A stretch of DNA of 64,000 nt from Pleurocapsa sp. PCC 7319 (lineage in GTDB: Bacteria > Cyanobacteriota > Cyanobacteriia > Cyanobacteriales > Xenococcaceae), in assembly GCF_000332195.1 (NCBI RefSeq), contig NZ_KB235922.1:5181322-5245321 (forward strand), in the 5' to 3' direction. This document shows, piece after piece, positions 8,145 through 18,519 of this stretch (position 1 is its first letter; each line of letters starts with the position of its first letter). A model generated the notes under the pieces. That model saw only the letters and a program-made list of their open reading frames with translations, was not told the origin of the DNA and ran no database searches. A program made the translations under genes and the position numbers.

Positions 8145-8924
8145 ATGAAACTTCAATTTAAAGCTTTATCTATTACTCTCGGTTTAGTTGCTCTTTTAGG
8201 AGCTTGTACTTCTGTTAAAAGTGGAACTCCTGATATTTCTGATACTGACAGTGCAGTAGAAGTATCTCCCGATGGAATCGAAGGCACTGAAATGGAAGCT
8301 AGTGAAGAACTAGAAGGTACTGACCTAGAAACTAGCGAAGAGCTAGAAGGTACTGAACTAGAAGCTAGCGAAGAACTAGAAGGTACTGACCTAGAAGCTA
8401 GCGAAGAACTAGAAGGTACTGACCTAGAAGCTAGCGAAGAGCTAGAAGGTACTGAACTAGAAGCTACTGAAGAGCTAGAAGGTACTGAACTAGAAGCTAG
8501 TGAAGAACTAGAAGGTACTGAACTAGAAGCTAGTGAAGAAATCGAAGGTACTGACCTAGAAGCTAGCGAAGAGCTAGAAGGTACTGAACTAGAAGCTAGC
8601 GAAGAGCTAGAAGGTACTGACCTAGAAGCTAGTGAAGAGCTAGAAGGTACTGACCTAGAAGCTAGCGAAGAGCTAGAAGGTACTGACCTAGAAGCTAGCG
8701 AAGAGCTAGAAGGTACTGAACTAGAAGCTACTGAAGAAATCGAAGACGCTGAAAATGCTGAAATTCAAACTCCTGAATTAGAAGCTACTGAAGAAACAGA
8801 ACCTACCGATCAATCAAGCATTGAAGGCACTGTTGATAATGCTCTAGAAACTGGCGATAATGCTTTAGAAACTGGTGAAGAAGCAGTTGATAACGTTGTT
8901 CCTGAATTAGAACCTGCTCAATAG
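8145..8924 (+). CDS. Acidic lipoprotein made of 11-residue repeats
   Basis: This 259-residue protein has a lipoprotein signal peptide with lipobox L-G-A-C at residues 18-21, so Cys21 should be lipidated and the protein membrane-anchored. Residues 49-202 are fourteen tandem 11-mers of consensus (D/E)LEASEELEGT; the last unit is degenerate (ELEATEEIEDA). The tail holds two short DNALETG repeats. Leucine spacing in the 11-mers gives a hendecad pattern that could form a right-handed coiled coil or an amphipathic helix, as in LEA-like proteins. The mature protein is extremely acidic and nearly lacks basic residues. No enzymatic domain is visible. A structural, ion-buffering or desiccation role is possible but unproven. 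A strong terminator follows. Confidence 0.85.
   Translation: MKLQFKALSITLGLVALLGACTSVKSGTPDISDTDSAVEVSPDGIEGTEMEASEELEGTDLETSEELEGTELEASEELEGTDLEASEELEGTDLEASEELEGTELEATEELEGTELEASEELEGTELEASEEIEGTDLEASEELEGTELEASEELEGTDLEASEELEGTDLEASEELEGTDLEASEELEGTELEATEEIEDAENAEIQTPELEATEETEPTDQSSIEGTVDNALETGDNALETGEEAVDNVVPELEPAQ
8289..8750 (+). repeat. Tandem 33-bp coding repeat, 14 units
   Basis: Fourteen in-frame 33-base units encode the 11-residue repeats of the lipoprotein. Units differ mostly at third positions and at the alternating GAC/GAA codon (D or E). Near-identity between units implies recent expansion by slippage or unequal recombination, so copy number may vary between strains. Confidence 0.9.
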
Positions 8925-8983
8925 TCTCAATTCACTCGTCGAATATGATGAGATTTAACTGAATTTTAATTAGAGTTATTAAA

Positions 8984-9019
8984 AAAATCTTCCTAAAATT
9001 TTTAGGAAGATTTTCTTTT
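8984..9019 (+). terminator. Rho-independent terminator of the lipoprotein gene
   Basis: A near-perfect AT-rich hairpin (AAAATCTTCCTAAAA pairing with TTTTAGGAAGATTTT) is followed by CTTTTT. It sits about 60 bases after the lipoprotein stop and just before the convergent pyrG stop. The A-run on the left arm would let it serve pyrG from the other strand too. Confidence 0.85.
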
Positions 9020-9055
9020 TATTGCTTGCCCACATTCATCAACTAAATTTCTGAA

Positions 9056-10708
<1,653 letters not shown>

Positions 10709-10866
10709 TCATATTTTTATTGGATGGTAAGTAAATTAATCTAGTAATCTATGACTAATCAAATAGACTAAAATCAGGACTGATTTAGTCCATAAGCTTA
10801 TAACGTTACTGGAATCAGGTACTTCATACAAGTATTTTTCTTGGTATTTTAGCTAAAAAATTACTT

Positions 10867-11517
10867 CTAAAAATCTATTTGCCAATGAGATGCTAAATAA
10901 TCTCGCACATCAAAAAAATCTTGCCACTGAACATAGGATTTTTTTTCATCATCTAGATATTCCGTGAGGCGATCGCGGGCAAAAACCAAATCAGCCGCCA
11001 ATGCCATATTAATATCAGTTACAGAATCACCAATAGCAATTTTCTCTATTGCTGGATATTTAGCCATCGCTTTAACTTTAGCCACTAGTTCGGTATCACT
11101 TTCAATTGAGGAATAAACTCGTAAATATTGACCTGTTTGATCGACTTCTCCCGCATAAATTCCAGCTATCTTATTTATTAGCTGTTGACGTTCTAATAAT
11201 GCTTTGACAACGTCTGTTAATCCCCCAGAAATGATGACACAAGGAGTTTTGACATAGTTAAGAAAATCTAAAAAATCTTTTAATCCTGGACGAATTGGTT
11301 GATTAGCAGTATGTTCAATAATCTGCGGGTAATAATTAGTTGAAATTGACTCTAGAGTTTGTCGAACACCTTCTTTTAGAGTGATTTGACGGCTGAAAAT
11401 CATCGGAAGTAGCTGAACGGATACTTCGGGAGCAAATTTTTTGACCATAGTGACAAAAGTATCCTGAGTGGTTATTGTGCCATCAAAATCACAGAAAACA
11501 ACTCTTGAAAATTTCAT
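10867..11517 (-). CDS. HAD-family phosphatase, MtnX-like
   Basis: In this 216-residue protein the HAD motif I is FCDFDGTI (Asp10 nucleophile, Asp12), motif II is VIISGG, and motifs III/IV are in KAMAKYPAIEKIAIGDSVTD, with the Gly-Asp-Ser and Asp that bind Mg2+. Length and motifs match the HAD-IB MtnX subfamily (2-hydroxy-3-keto-5-methylthiopentenyl-1-phosphate phosphatase) of the methionine salvage pathway. No other salvage gene is nearby, so a different small phosphomonoester is possible. It starts at an ATG. It precedes pyrG on the same strand with a 167-base gap, so a separate transcript is likely. Confidence 0.8.
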   Translation of the reverse strand: MKFSRVVFCDFDGTITTQDTFVTMVKKFAPEVSVQLLPMIFSRQITLKEGVRQTLESISTNYYPQIIEHTANQPIRPGLKDFLDFLNYVKTPCVIISGGLTDVVKALLERQQLINKIAGIYAGEVDQTGQYLRVYSSIESDTELVAKVKAMAKYPAIEKIAIGDSVTDINMALAADLVFARDRLTEYLDDEKKSYVQWQDFFDVRDYLASHWQIDF

Positions 11518-11617
11518 TATTATTAATACAAAGTGTTCAACAGACTAGTTTATTGCAGGACCAGAAAACGTTATGATCGACTCATAACTATCTCATTGAT
11601 AATCAATAGTTTATATT

Positions 11618-11833
11618 ATGGGAGAAGCAAAGCGCCGGAAAGAAGCATTGGGAGAACAATATGGACAAAATTCTGAGAGGATTTTGCCCTGGATACCCAT
11701 CACCAAGGCTCAATCAGAAAAATTTCTGAAACTGACAAGTACAGGAGCTTGGATTGGTATTGGGATTATGATCGCTGTTTGGGTAACGGTTAGATTCATT
11801 GGACCAGCATTTGGGTTTTGGGAAGTTTATTAA
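11618..11833 (+). CDS. DUF2839 small membrane protein
   Basis: This 71-residue protein starts with MGEAKRRKEALGEQYG, the hallmark of the cyanobacterial DUF2839 family, and has one C-terminal transmembrane helix (WIGIGIMIAVWVTVRFIGPA). Family members are short, conserved in cyanobacteria and of unknown function. The basic N-terminus should face the cytoplasm. It is followed 64 bases later by the CPP1-like gene on the same strand, a likely two-gene unit. Confidence 0.85.
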   Translation: MGEAKRRKEALGEQYGQNSERILPWIPITKAQSEKFLKLTSTGAWIGIGIMIAVWVTVRFIGPAFGFWEVY

Positions 11834-11897
11834 AAAAAACAATCTGGCAGACTTGAAAAATTTAAAATTAGTTTAGGTACATAAAGCAGGTTAAGAG

Positions 11898-12524
11898 ATG
11901 AGCGAACAAAATCCCTACGAACAACTTGGGGTCACGGAAAATTCTTCTTTTGAAGAAATACAAGCTGCTAAAAAACGGCTGTATGAACAACACGGGAATG
12001 ATAGTACTGTTTTAGAAAGTGTCGAAATCGCTTACGATACCATTATTATGGACCGTTTGCGGTTACGCCAAGAAGGCAAGATTAAAGTGCCAGAGAAGAT
12101 TCGCTTTCCTGAACGTACAGTTGAAAAATCCTTGAAAGTACCGCAGATGGTCAACGATAATTCAGCTGCTTGGTTACAAGATTTTATTGATACTCCCTCT
12201 CAAGCTGATATTTTGTGGCCGACTGGAATTTTCTTGACTTTATCAGCGATCGCTGTATTTTCTCAGAATACAGAGGCCTCCATAGTGCCACTGCTCATGG
12301 CTTTAGGCTTTATTGCTAATATCTATTTTCTTAATCGCAAAGAAGGTCGTTCTGGGCGAGCGTTTTTAATGAGCTTTGTTACTCTATTTGCCGGAATTGC
12401 TCTTGGCACAGTATTGGTTAACTTGCTTTTTAGCCAAGGTAATGTGACAGTCTTAGGAGGAGATCAATTTACTTCAGCAGTGACTTTTTGTCTTTTTTGG
12501 CTGGTTAGCTGTTTTTTACGTTAG
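11898..12524 (+). CDS. CPP1-like membrane protein with degenerate J domain
   Basis: In this 208-residue protein the first 70 residues form a J-like domain (NPYEQLGVTENSSFEEIQAA). The HPD motif needed to stimulate Hsp70 is absent; the loop reads QHGND. At least three transmembrane helices follow in the C-terminal half (GIFLTLSAIAVFSQ, SIVPLLMALGFIANIYFL, FLMSFVTLFAGIALGTVLV). This layout matches the CPP1/Cdf1 family (PF11833). Its plant member CPP1 is a chaperone for protochlorophyllide oxidoreductase, and others take part in chloroplast protein import. A role in stabilising a membrane or chlorophyll-synthesis enzyme is inferred by family only. Confidence 0.85.
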   Translation: MSEQNPYEQLGVTENSSFEEIQAAKKRLYEQHGNDSTVLESVEIAYDTIIMDRLRLRQEGKIKVPEKIRFPERTVEKSLKVPQMVNDNSAAWLQDFIDTPSQADILWPTGIFLTLSAIAVFSQNTEASIVPLLMALGFIANIYFLNRKEGRSGRAFLMSFVTLFAGIALGTVLVNLLFSQGNVTVLGGDQFTSAVTFCLFWLVSCFLR

Positions 12525-12913
12525 TTTTAAATCTCAATGTCGATTCGATAATATTTTCATTTATGCAGAGAATAAACCTCTACTTGCCAGTTAACTAGAG
12601 GAAGAATAAACAATAATTTTACGACACTTGCTTTCTTGGTTGTTTCCCAAGAGGCTTGCTTTTCATGTCTATAGCCACTTATTTTAAATACGATTTGCTA
12701 TGAAAGTATTTTTTATCCAATAACGAATTTATTTGATTCTAAAAGCCAACCTGTTGCCCTATTAGCTTGCCAAGAAAAAAGCTGTTGGAAAAGTTATCTT
12801 GTTCAGATGGAGATAGAGGTCTCATCTGAACAGTTCCGCTTATGAAGGCTATCAGTTACTTTTTTAGTTCTCAAGATAAGTTGAGAGATAAGATACTAAT
12901 AGCTGACAGCAAT
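12525..12913. other. Intergenic region between convergent genes, with one stem-loop
   Basis: A 389-base spacer with no convincing gene. Around 12800-12830 there is an inverted repeat in which GTTCAGATG pairs with CATCTGAAC around a 13-base loop. It could be a transcription end for either flanking gene, but no T-run follows on either strand. Confidence 0.45.
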
Positions 12914-13351
12914 CTATTTTCCAACACTGGATAATACATCAGTAGCATGGGTACTAGTATTTACATTGTCATCAACATGAGTAATATTACCGTTGCCATC
13001 AATAATGTAAGTTACGCGTTTAGCATACCCCCCACCATCAACATCATAAGCTTTGGTAATTGCTCCATCGCTATCAACTAGAAGCTTAAAGGGCAAGCCA
13101 TACTTTTCTTTGAATTGTTGATGAGATGCTTGATCGTCCATGCTCACACCTAAAACTACCATGTCTTTATCTTGGTATTCCGCAAAATTATCGCGGAAGC
13201 TTTGGGCTTGTTTGGTGCATCCGGGAGTGTCGTCTTTAGGATAGAAATACAAAACAACTATTTTGCCAGCAAAATCTGATAAAGAAATGCTGTTCCCCTC
13301 ATCATCGGTAGTTGTAAAAGCTGGAGCAGTTGTGCCTACTGATAAAGTCAT
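12914..13351 (-). CDS. Peroxiredoxin of the PrxQ/Bcp type
   Basis: A 145-residue thiol peroxidase that reduces hydrogen peroxide and organic hydroperoxides. The active site is YFYPKDDTPGCTKQAQSFRD with peroxidatic Cys45 and the supporting Pro and Thr. In most PrxQ/Bcp proteins a resolving cysteine follows five residues later; here that position is Gln50 and no other cysteine is present, so the enzyme should work as a 1-Cys type. It starts at an ATG, has no targeting signal and is a single-gene unit. Confidence 0.93.
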   Translation of the reverse strand: MTLSVGTTAPAFTTTDDEGNSISLSDFAGKIVVLYFYPKDDTPGCTKQAQSFRDNFAEYQDKDMVVLGVSMDDQASHQQFKEKYGLPFKLLVDSDGAITKAYDVDGGGYAKRVTYIIDGNGNITHVDDNVNTSTHATDVLSSVGK

Positions 13352-13441
13352 AGTCTAAAAATCCTATTTAATCTGGCTTTCACTTTTAAACTTTAACGTA
13401 ATTAGACGATGACAGATTAATTAGGTGTGTAATAATTCGAG

Positions 13442-13460
13442 CTTTAACTGGGCTTAATAA
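13442..13460 (+). promoter_or_regulatory. Weak Pho-box-like direct repeat upstream of pstC
   Basis: CTTTAACT, three bases, then CTTAATAA resembles the cyanobacterial PhoB/SphR box (8-base CTTAACCT-like repeats spaced by three). A further pair, CTTTTAAA and CTTTAACG, lies at 13383-13398. The match is imperfect in AT-rich DNA and rests mainly on its place ahead of phosphate transport genes. Confidence 0.25.
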
Positions 13461-13566
13461 ATATATGGTAAAAAAATATTTAGTAAAATACTGAAATTAA
13501 CGAAACTTCAAATTCTAATTAGAAATAGTATCTTTGGCAACAATTAAAAGTAAATAAATAAATTTT

Positions 13567-14463
13567 ATGAATAAAAGTTACGAGCCGAGAATTGAACCCC
13601 GTTCTAGTATTGAAAGAATTTTAGATAATAGTTTTTATTGGATCGCCAAAATTTTAGCTTTTGCGATCGCAGGTGTTTTGGTTTGGATTACAATCCAAGT
13701 AGCGATTAAAGCCATGCCTGCTGTTCAACAATTTGGTTTAGACTTTCTGACTACTAGTAGCTGGAACCCTGTTAATAATCAATACGGAGTCTGGCCGGCA
13801 ATTTACGGTACTCTGGTCAGTTCATTAATTGCTCTGGCAATTTCTGTGCCGATTGGTCTGGGAGTAGCTATTTTTCTCAGTGAAGATTATTTTCCCCCGG
13901 CAGTTCAGCGAATTATCGTTTTTTTGGTAGAGCTATTAGCTGCTGTACCTAGTGTGGTTTATGGACTCTGGGGCATTTTTGTTTTAATTCCTTTTCTCAA
14001 AGGTTTTACCCCCTTAAGGGGTCCAGGGATGTTACCAGCCGCTTTAGTTCTATCGGTAATGATTTTACCTACTATTGCTGCCATTTCAAGAGATGCAGTA
14101 ACTAATGTAGATATAGGTCTACGTCAAGCTGCGGTAGGCTTAGGGGCGACTCGTTGGGAAGCAATTTTACAAATCATTTTACCAGCTGCGTCTTCAGGTA
14201 TTATTGGTGGCATTATGTTGGCTTTAGGGCGTGCATTAGGAGAGACAATGGCTGTCACAATGCTGATCGGGAACTCCAATAAAGTAGACCCTTCAGTGTT
14301 TGCACCTTCAAATACAGTTTCTTCTCTCTTAGCTAATCAATTTGCGGAAGCCAGTGGTTTACAGGTAGCGGCGTTAATGTATGCAGCATTAATTTTATTT
14401 GTCATTACCTTGGTGGTAAATGTGCTTGCTCAGTTACTAGTAACCAGACTACAAAAAATTTAA
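13567..14463 (+). CDS. pstC: Phosphate ABC transporter permease PstC
   Basis: A 298-residue inner-membrane subunit of the high-affinity phosphate importer. Six transmembrane helices are visible. The cytoplasmic EAA-type loop that contacts the ATPase reads RQAAVGLGATRWEAILQIIL. The family region LVELLAAVPSVVYGLWGIFV is intact. It starts at an ATG 215 bases after the divergent peroxiredoxin start, and pstA follows after 39 bases on the same strand. The partners pstS and pstB are not next to it. Confidence 0.94.
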   Translation: MNKSYEPRIEPRSSIERILDNSFYWIAKILAFAIAGVLVWITIQVAIKAMPAVQQFGLDFLTTSSWNPVNNQYGVWPAIYGTLVSSLIALAISVPIGLGVAIFLSEDYFPPAVQRIIVFLVELLAAVPSVVYGLWGIFVLIPFLKGFTPLRGPGMLPAALVLSVMILPTIAAISRDAVTNVDIGLRQAAVGLGATRWEAILQIILPAASSGIIGGIMLALGRALGETMAVTMLIGNSNKVDPSVFAPSNTVSSLLANQFAEASGLQVAALMYAALILFVITLVVNVLAQLLVTRLQKI

Positions 14464-14502
14464 AAACATCATCGAGATTAAGTAAAACGAGTTAATAAAA
14501 TA

Positions 14503-15402
14503 ATGACTGTAAAACAAACCCCAAAACATGAGGATTTTGAAGTAGTTAGCCTAAAACGCAATCCCACCTCGCCTCGTACCCTTTTCGGTTTAGTTATGAG
14601 TGGCATTGCTGGTTTATTTACTTTCATAGCAATTGTGCCTCTATTTATTATTCTGACTTATCTCCTAACCAAAGGGATCAGCTCTCTCTCAGCCTCTGTC
14701 TTTACGGAATTACCCCCTCCTCCTCTAGTCGATGGAGGTGGTTTTGGTAATGCCATCTTAGGAACAGTTATTATGGTGGGAATTGGAGCACTGATAAGCG
14801 TTCCTCTGGGAATTATGGCGGCGATTTATCTCTCAGAATTTAATGAGGGCAAAGTTGCCGACTGGATCCGTTTTGCGACTAATGTTTTGAGTGGTGTACC
14901 TTCAATCATTGTGGGCGTATTTGCCTACAGTGCTATTGTCTTGACTACCAAAAACTATTCGGCATGGGCAGGTGGTTTTGCTTTAGCGATTTTGATGTTA
15001 CCAATTATTGTCCGCACAACTGAAGAATCTCTGAAGCTTGTGCCTCAAGAAGTTCGTCAGGCATCGGTCGGTGTTGGAGCTAGTCAATATCAAACAGTTT
15101 TACAAGTCGTTTTGCCTGCGGCGATACCAGCCATTATTACAGGGGTAACATTAGCGATCGCTCGTGCTGCTGGGGAAACTGCACCATTACTCTTTACGGC
15201 TTTGTTTACTCAATATTGGCCCAACTGGGACAACTTACTAGTTGAACCGACTGCTTCTTTAGCAGTATTAGTTTATAATTTTGCGATCGTTCCTTTTAAA
15301 AATCAGCAGGATTTAGCTTGGGGGGCAGCATTTATTTTGGTACTTTTGGTTTTAGCAACCAGTATCATTTCTCGTTTAGCAACGGCAAAACGTACATATT
15401 AA
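14503..15402 (+). CDS. pstA: Phosphate ABC transporter permease PstA
   Basis: A 299-residue second permease subunit of the phosphate importer. It has PstA features: NVLSGVPSIIVGVFAYSAIV, and the EAA loop VRQASVGVGASQYQTVLQVV ahead of AIARAAGETAPLLFTALF. Six helices are predicted by eye. It lies 39 bases after pstC, surely co-transcribed. In most bacteria pstB follows directly; here the next gene is an unrelated one on the other strand, so the ATPase and the binding protein must be encoded elsewhere. Confidence 0.94.
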   Translation: MTVKQTPKHEDFEVVSLKRNPTSPRTLFGLVMSGIAGLFTFIAIVPLFIILTYLLTKGISSLSASVFTELPPPPLVDGGGFGNAILGTVIMVGIGALISVPLGIMAAIYLSEFNEGKVADWIRFATNVLSGVPSIIVGVFAYSAIVLTTKNYSAWAGGFALAILMLPIIVRTTEESLKLVPQEVRQASVGVGASQYQTVLQVVLPAAIPAIITGVTLAIARAAGETAPLLFTALFTQYWPNWDNLLVEPTASLAVLVYNFAIVPFKNQQDLAWGAAFILVLLVLATSIISRLATAKRTY

Positions 15403-15476
15403 TCAAGCTTGGCTATTAGCTATCAGCTCTAATCTTTTCCCTACAAAACAATGGTATTCACGACAAATAAATCATA

Positions 15477-15502
15477 AGGGCGAACGACCGTTCGCCCCTA
15501 CA
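15477..15502. repeat. Short GC-rich palindrome (dispersed cyanobacterial type)
   Basis: GGGCGAA, loop CGACCG, TTCGCCC, flanked by AAG and CCTACAAA. Such GGGCGAACG.. palindromes are scattered in many cyanobacterial genomes. It sits between the convergent pstA and DUF4126 genes and may also help end transcription. Confidence 0.65.
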
Positions 15503-15521
15503 AACGGTAATGATCGTGTTT

Positions 15522-16118
15522 TTAATTTAAATGGGTATCATTTGCCCTGGTTTGTTTGCGTCGGCGAGAAGCAATCAACCTCGGTAATTTAGTGAGTGCC
15601 ATAATCAAAAGGCTAATTACTAAAGCAGCAGCCAGAAAAGGTAGAGTTAAAGCCAAAATAGACAAAACTCCAGAGCTTAAGGCTTCAATAGTTGCGACCA
15701 AGAAATTGCCTGTTCCTCCTGTCATTCCTGTAGAAGCTGCCCGAGTCATAGCCGTAAAGGTTTCAATTATTCCTGCTGTTCCCCCTCCGGCGATCGCTGC
15801 CAGACCCCATTGCAACACGGGATTTATATCACCTAAGTTAGCGGCAGTTAAAATCGTCCCAATAGCAACTGCGGTAGGGATTTCAATCGTATCTAGTAGA
15901 TTATCTACAACGGGAACATAGTAAGCTAAGATTTCGACAATCGTAGCAATTCCCAAGGCGATCACTGCTGGATAAGTTCCCAACCACTCAAATCCAGATG
16001 ATAATTGCAAATCTCCAAAAAGAGAGGCTAAACTCATCGCTAATGGTGGCAAAAATAAGCGAAATCCAGAAGCTGCACTCAGAGTAACTCCCAAACAGAG
16101 AGCTAATATAATTTCCAT
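15522..16118 (-). CDS. DUF4126 membrane protein
   Basis: A 198-residue, highly hydrophobic protein with about four to five membrane segments and a basic C-terminus (RLIASRRRKQTRAND). The start MEIILALCLGVTLSAASGFR and the Gly/Ala-rich segment WGLAAIAGGGTAGIIETFTA match the DUF4126 family as I know it. Function unknown; a channel or transporter-like role is only a guess. It faces pstA convergently and starts at an ATG. Confidence 0.75.
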   Translation of the reverse strand: MEIILALCLGVTLSAASGFRLFLPPLAMSLASLFGDLQLSSGFEWLGTYPAVIALGIATIVEILAYYVPVVDNLLDTIEIPTAVAIGTILTAANLGDINPVLQWGLAAIAGGGTAGIIETFTAMTRAASTGMTGGTGNFLVATIEALSSGVLSILALTLPFLAAALVISLLIMALTKLPRLIASRRRKQTRANDTHLN

Positions 16119-16206
16119 ATCTTTTCGGCTATAGAATTAAAATAAATTTTTCAGTAAAATTTTTCAGTAATAAGTAACGACGAATAAATAACAACGAACG
16201 ATAGAA

Positions 16207-18519
16207 CTATAGTTGTTTGTTCAGAGAACTTAACAGTATTTTTCTTTCCGCACGAGCGATCGCCTGATAAGTTTTTTCGACTGCATTTGGTTCAACGGAA
16301 ATTGCAGTAACTCCCCATTTCACCAGTTCCTCAATCAGATTAGGATACTCTACTGGTGCTTGACCACAAATACAGCAATCGATACCGTTATCTTTAGCAG
16401 TAGTAATTAACTCAGAGATCGCCTTGTGCATAGCTGGATGATTAGCATTTAAACCACGATCGCTCAAATCAGACTGTTCTCGATCCGCCCCCAAAAGTAA
16501 CTGGGTTAAATCATTAGTACCAATAGCAATACCTTGAACCCCGGCACGGATATAATCAGGGAGTAAAAAGATTACCGATGGGACTTCTGCCATAATCCAG
16601 ACTTGAAATGATTTTTCAGCAGTTAAACCAGTATTTTCTAAACAACGATAACAAAATTTGAACTCTTCGACACTGCGAACAAAGGGCAAAATCAAATTTA
16701 GATTTGAATAACCTTCTGCTGTAATATTTGCTAGTGCTTCTAATTCTAAAGAGAATAAAGTAGGATCGGCTAAATAACTATATGTACCTCGAGAACCTAA
16801 ACTAGGATGGTGTGAGTCTTTAGCATACCAATCAAGAGAGCGATAAAATACAGGACGAGGGGCAAAAGCTGCCACAAATTGATAGAGAGAATCAGTCAAG
16901 GCAGAGAGAAACTGAGTTCGAGATAATTCTTCTCGCCAATGGTCTATTGACTGAGAAGCCAATAAATCTGCCAGCATCAATTCTGAACGTAATAGCCCAA
17001 CTCCATCCACCGGTAAATCAAGAGCATTGGCAAGGCTTTCCGGCTGAGAAAGGTTAACCATGAGCTTAGTAGCGATGGGATAGTTGGGCGTAAACAAATG
17101 GTCAGGAGACAGATGAGACCGTGATAATTGTTTGGCCGCAGCAGCGGGATAAACATTGCCGTCATTCCCATTCAATAACACCTCTAATCCATTGTGAAGA
17201 ATCTTAGTCGCATTGACAGCATTAACCACCGCCGGAATACTTAATTCTCTAGCGATAATTGCTCCATGACTGGTTTTGCCACCTGTTTCGGTAATGATTC
17301 CCTTAACGTGCTTAATCAAAGATACCTGATCGGGAGTAATGTTTTTAGTGACCAAAATGCTAGCAGCAGGAATAGAGAATGATTGAGTTTCAAAATTCTC
17401 AATGACGATCACCTTCGCTAGAACATTACCTGGAGAAGCTGCAATACCAGTTAATAAGGGTCGTATTGATGATGAAGGTAGTAAAACTTGAGTTACTTTC
17501 TTGGGAAGTAGATTGGTAGACGAAGCTAAAAGATGATTAAACTGAGTGAAGTAAAAATGTGATATCGACTCAGATTGATCTTTTATCTCTGGCGCTACCC
17601 AAATTAGATATTTAATCTGTGGTTGTTTCTCTAAAATATCTTGGGTCAACTCAAGTAGTCTGGCGATCGCCTTTGGCTCTAAAACATAAGTATCCGAGGA
17701 GGTTTCCTGAGGAATATAGCCTTCCAAACAATCGGATAATGGTGAGGTGAGGTCTATTTTTTGGGGACGATATGCATAGTTTTTATGTCCCAGATGGCGT
17801 GATATTACATAGCCTGAATGACGATCTACATAATATTCATCTGGTTCTACGTCTCCTTGGATTAAACTCTGCTCTAAACCCCAACTAGCTTTGATTCGGA
17901 ACAAACCCGAAGCAACTTCAATACTACCCGAAGCATAAGCAGATTTTAATGGTCTAACTAAAATCGCCAGCTCGATTTTTTCGACACTCACCCCTAATTT
18001 ATGCCAATATAATAAACTTTTGGCAGTAAATAATTCTGACCAAACTCGTTTGATTGCTTGAGCTAAAGCTTCGGGATTATTATTGCAAGTATGCGATCGC
18101 CATAAACCGTTACTATCTAGATGTTGATGATGGGGAATGGTGACAAAAGGTTGCAGAATAAAACTGTCCGCATTTAATTGCTGTACTACTTGAAAGATCT
18201 CTGTTTGCCATGCTATCGGCAATTTAGCCTGGTTAATTATTTGCCGGCTTTGGCTGGCAAGTGACTGTAGAGCTTGATAGTCATTAACATTTAAATATTT
18301 CCAGGAATCAAACAAACGATAAATTAAAGACTGTTCCTCTTTTAGATTGGCTAAAAACTGATGTAATAGGTCATTACTTAAAACTAATCCGGGGAAAATT
18401 GAACATTCGTGTTGAAGTAATTGGCTGAGGATAAATAGTTGTTCCCCAACCAAAAACTGTTCTGAATGCTGAATTTGTGAAAGCCAGTAAATATAGCTCA
18501 CTGTTTTACGTAACAGCAA
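16207..18519 (-). CDS. PEP synthase-like protein (PEP-utilising enzyme family)
   Basis: A 770-residue homologue of phosphoenolpyruvate synthase/PPDK. Residues about 150-310 resemble the ATP-grasp PPDK_N domain (ASWGLEQSLIQGDVEPDEYY), but the domain is shorter and diverged. The mobile phosphohistidine domain is clear (ETGGKTSHGAIIARELSIPA, His418). A C-terminal PEP/pyruvate-binding barrel has MAEVPSVIFLLPDYI, GTNDLTQLLLGADR and the catalytic Cys region CICGQAPVEYP. It could interconvert pyruvate and PEP or be a regulatory paralogue. Its first 14 bases overlap the end of the ParA gene, so the two are translationally coupled. Start at an ATG. Confidence 0.82.
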   Translation of the reverse strand: MLLRKTVSYIYWLSQIQHSEQFLVGEQLFILSQLLQHECSIFPGLVLSNDLLHQFLANLKEEQSLIYRLFDSWKYLNVNDYQALQSLASQSRQIINQAKLPIAWQTEIFQVVQQLNADSFILQPFVTIPHHQHLDSNGLWRSHTCNNNPEALAQAIKRVWSELFTAKSLLYWHKLGVSVEKIELAILVRPLKSAYASGSIEVASGLFRIKASWGLEQSLIQGDVEPDEYYVDRHSGYVISRHLGHKNYAYRPQKIDLTSPLSDCLEGYIPQETSSDTYVLEPKAIARLLELTQDILEKQPQIKYLIWVAPEIKDQSESISHFYFTQFNHLLASSTNLLPKKVTQVLLPSSSIRPLLTGIAASPGNVLAKVIVIENFETQSFSIPAASILVTKNITPDQVSLIKHVKGIITETGGKTSHGAIIARELSIPAVVNAVNATKILHNGLEVLLNGNDGNVYPAAAAKQLSRSHLSPDHLFTPNYPIATKLMVNLSQPESLANALDLPVDGVGLLRSELMLADLLASQSIDHWREELSRTQFLSALTDSLYQFVAAFAPRPVFYRSLDWYAKDSHHPSLGSRGTYSYLADPTLFSLELEALANITAEGYSNLNLILPFVRSVEEFKFCYRCLENTGLTAEKSFQVWIMAEVPSVIFLLPDYIRAGVQGIAIGTNDLTQLLLGADREQSDLSDRGLNANHPAMHKAISELITTAKDNGIDCCICGQAPVEYPNLIEELVKWGVTAISVEPNAVEKTYQAIARAERKILLSSLNKQL

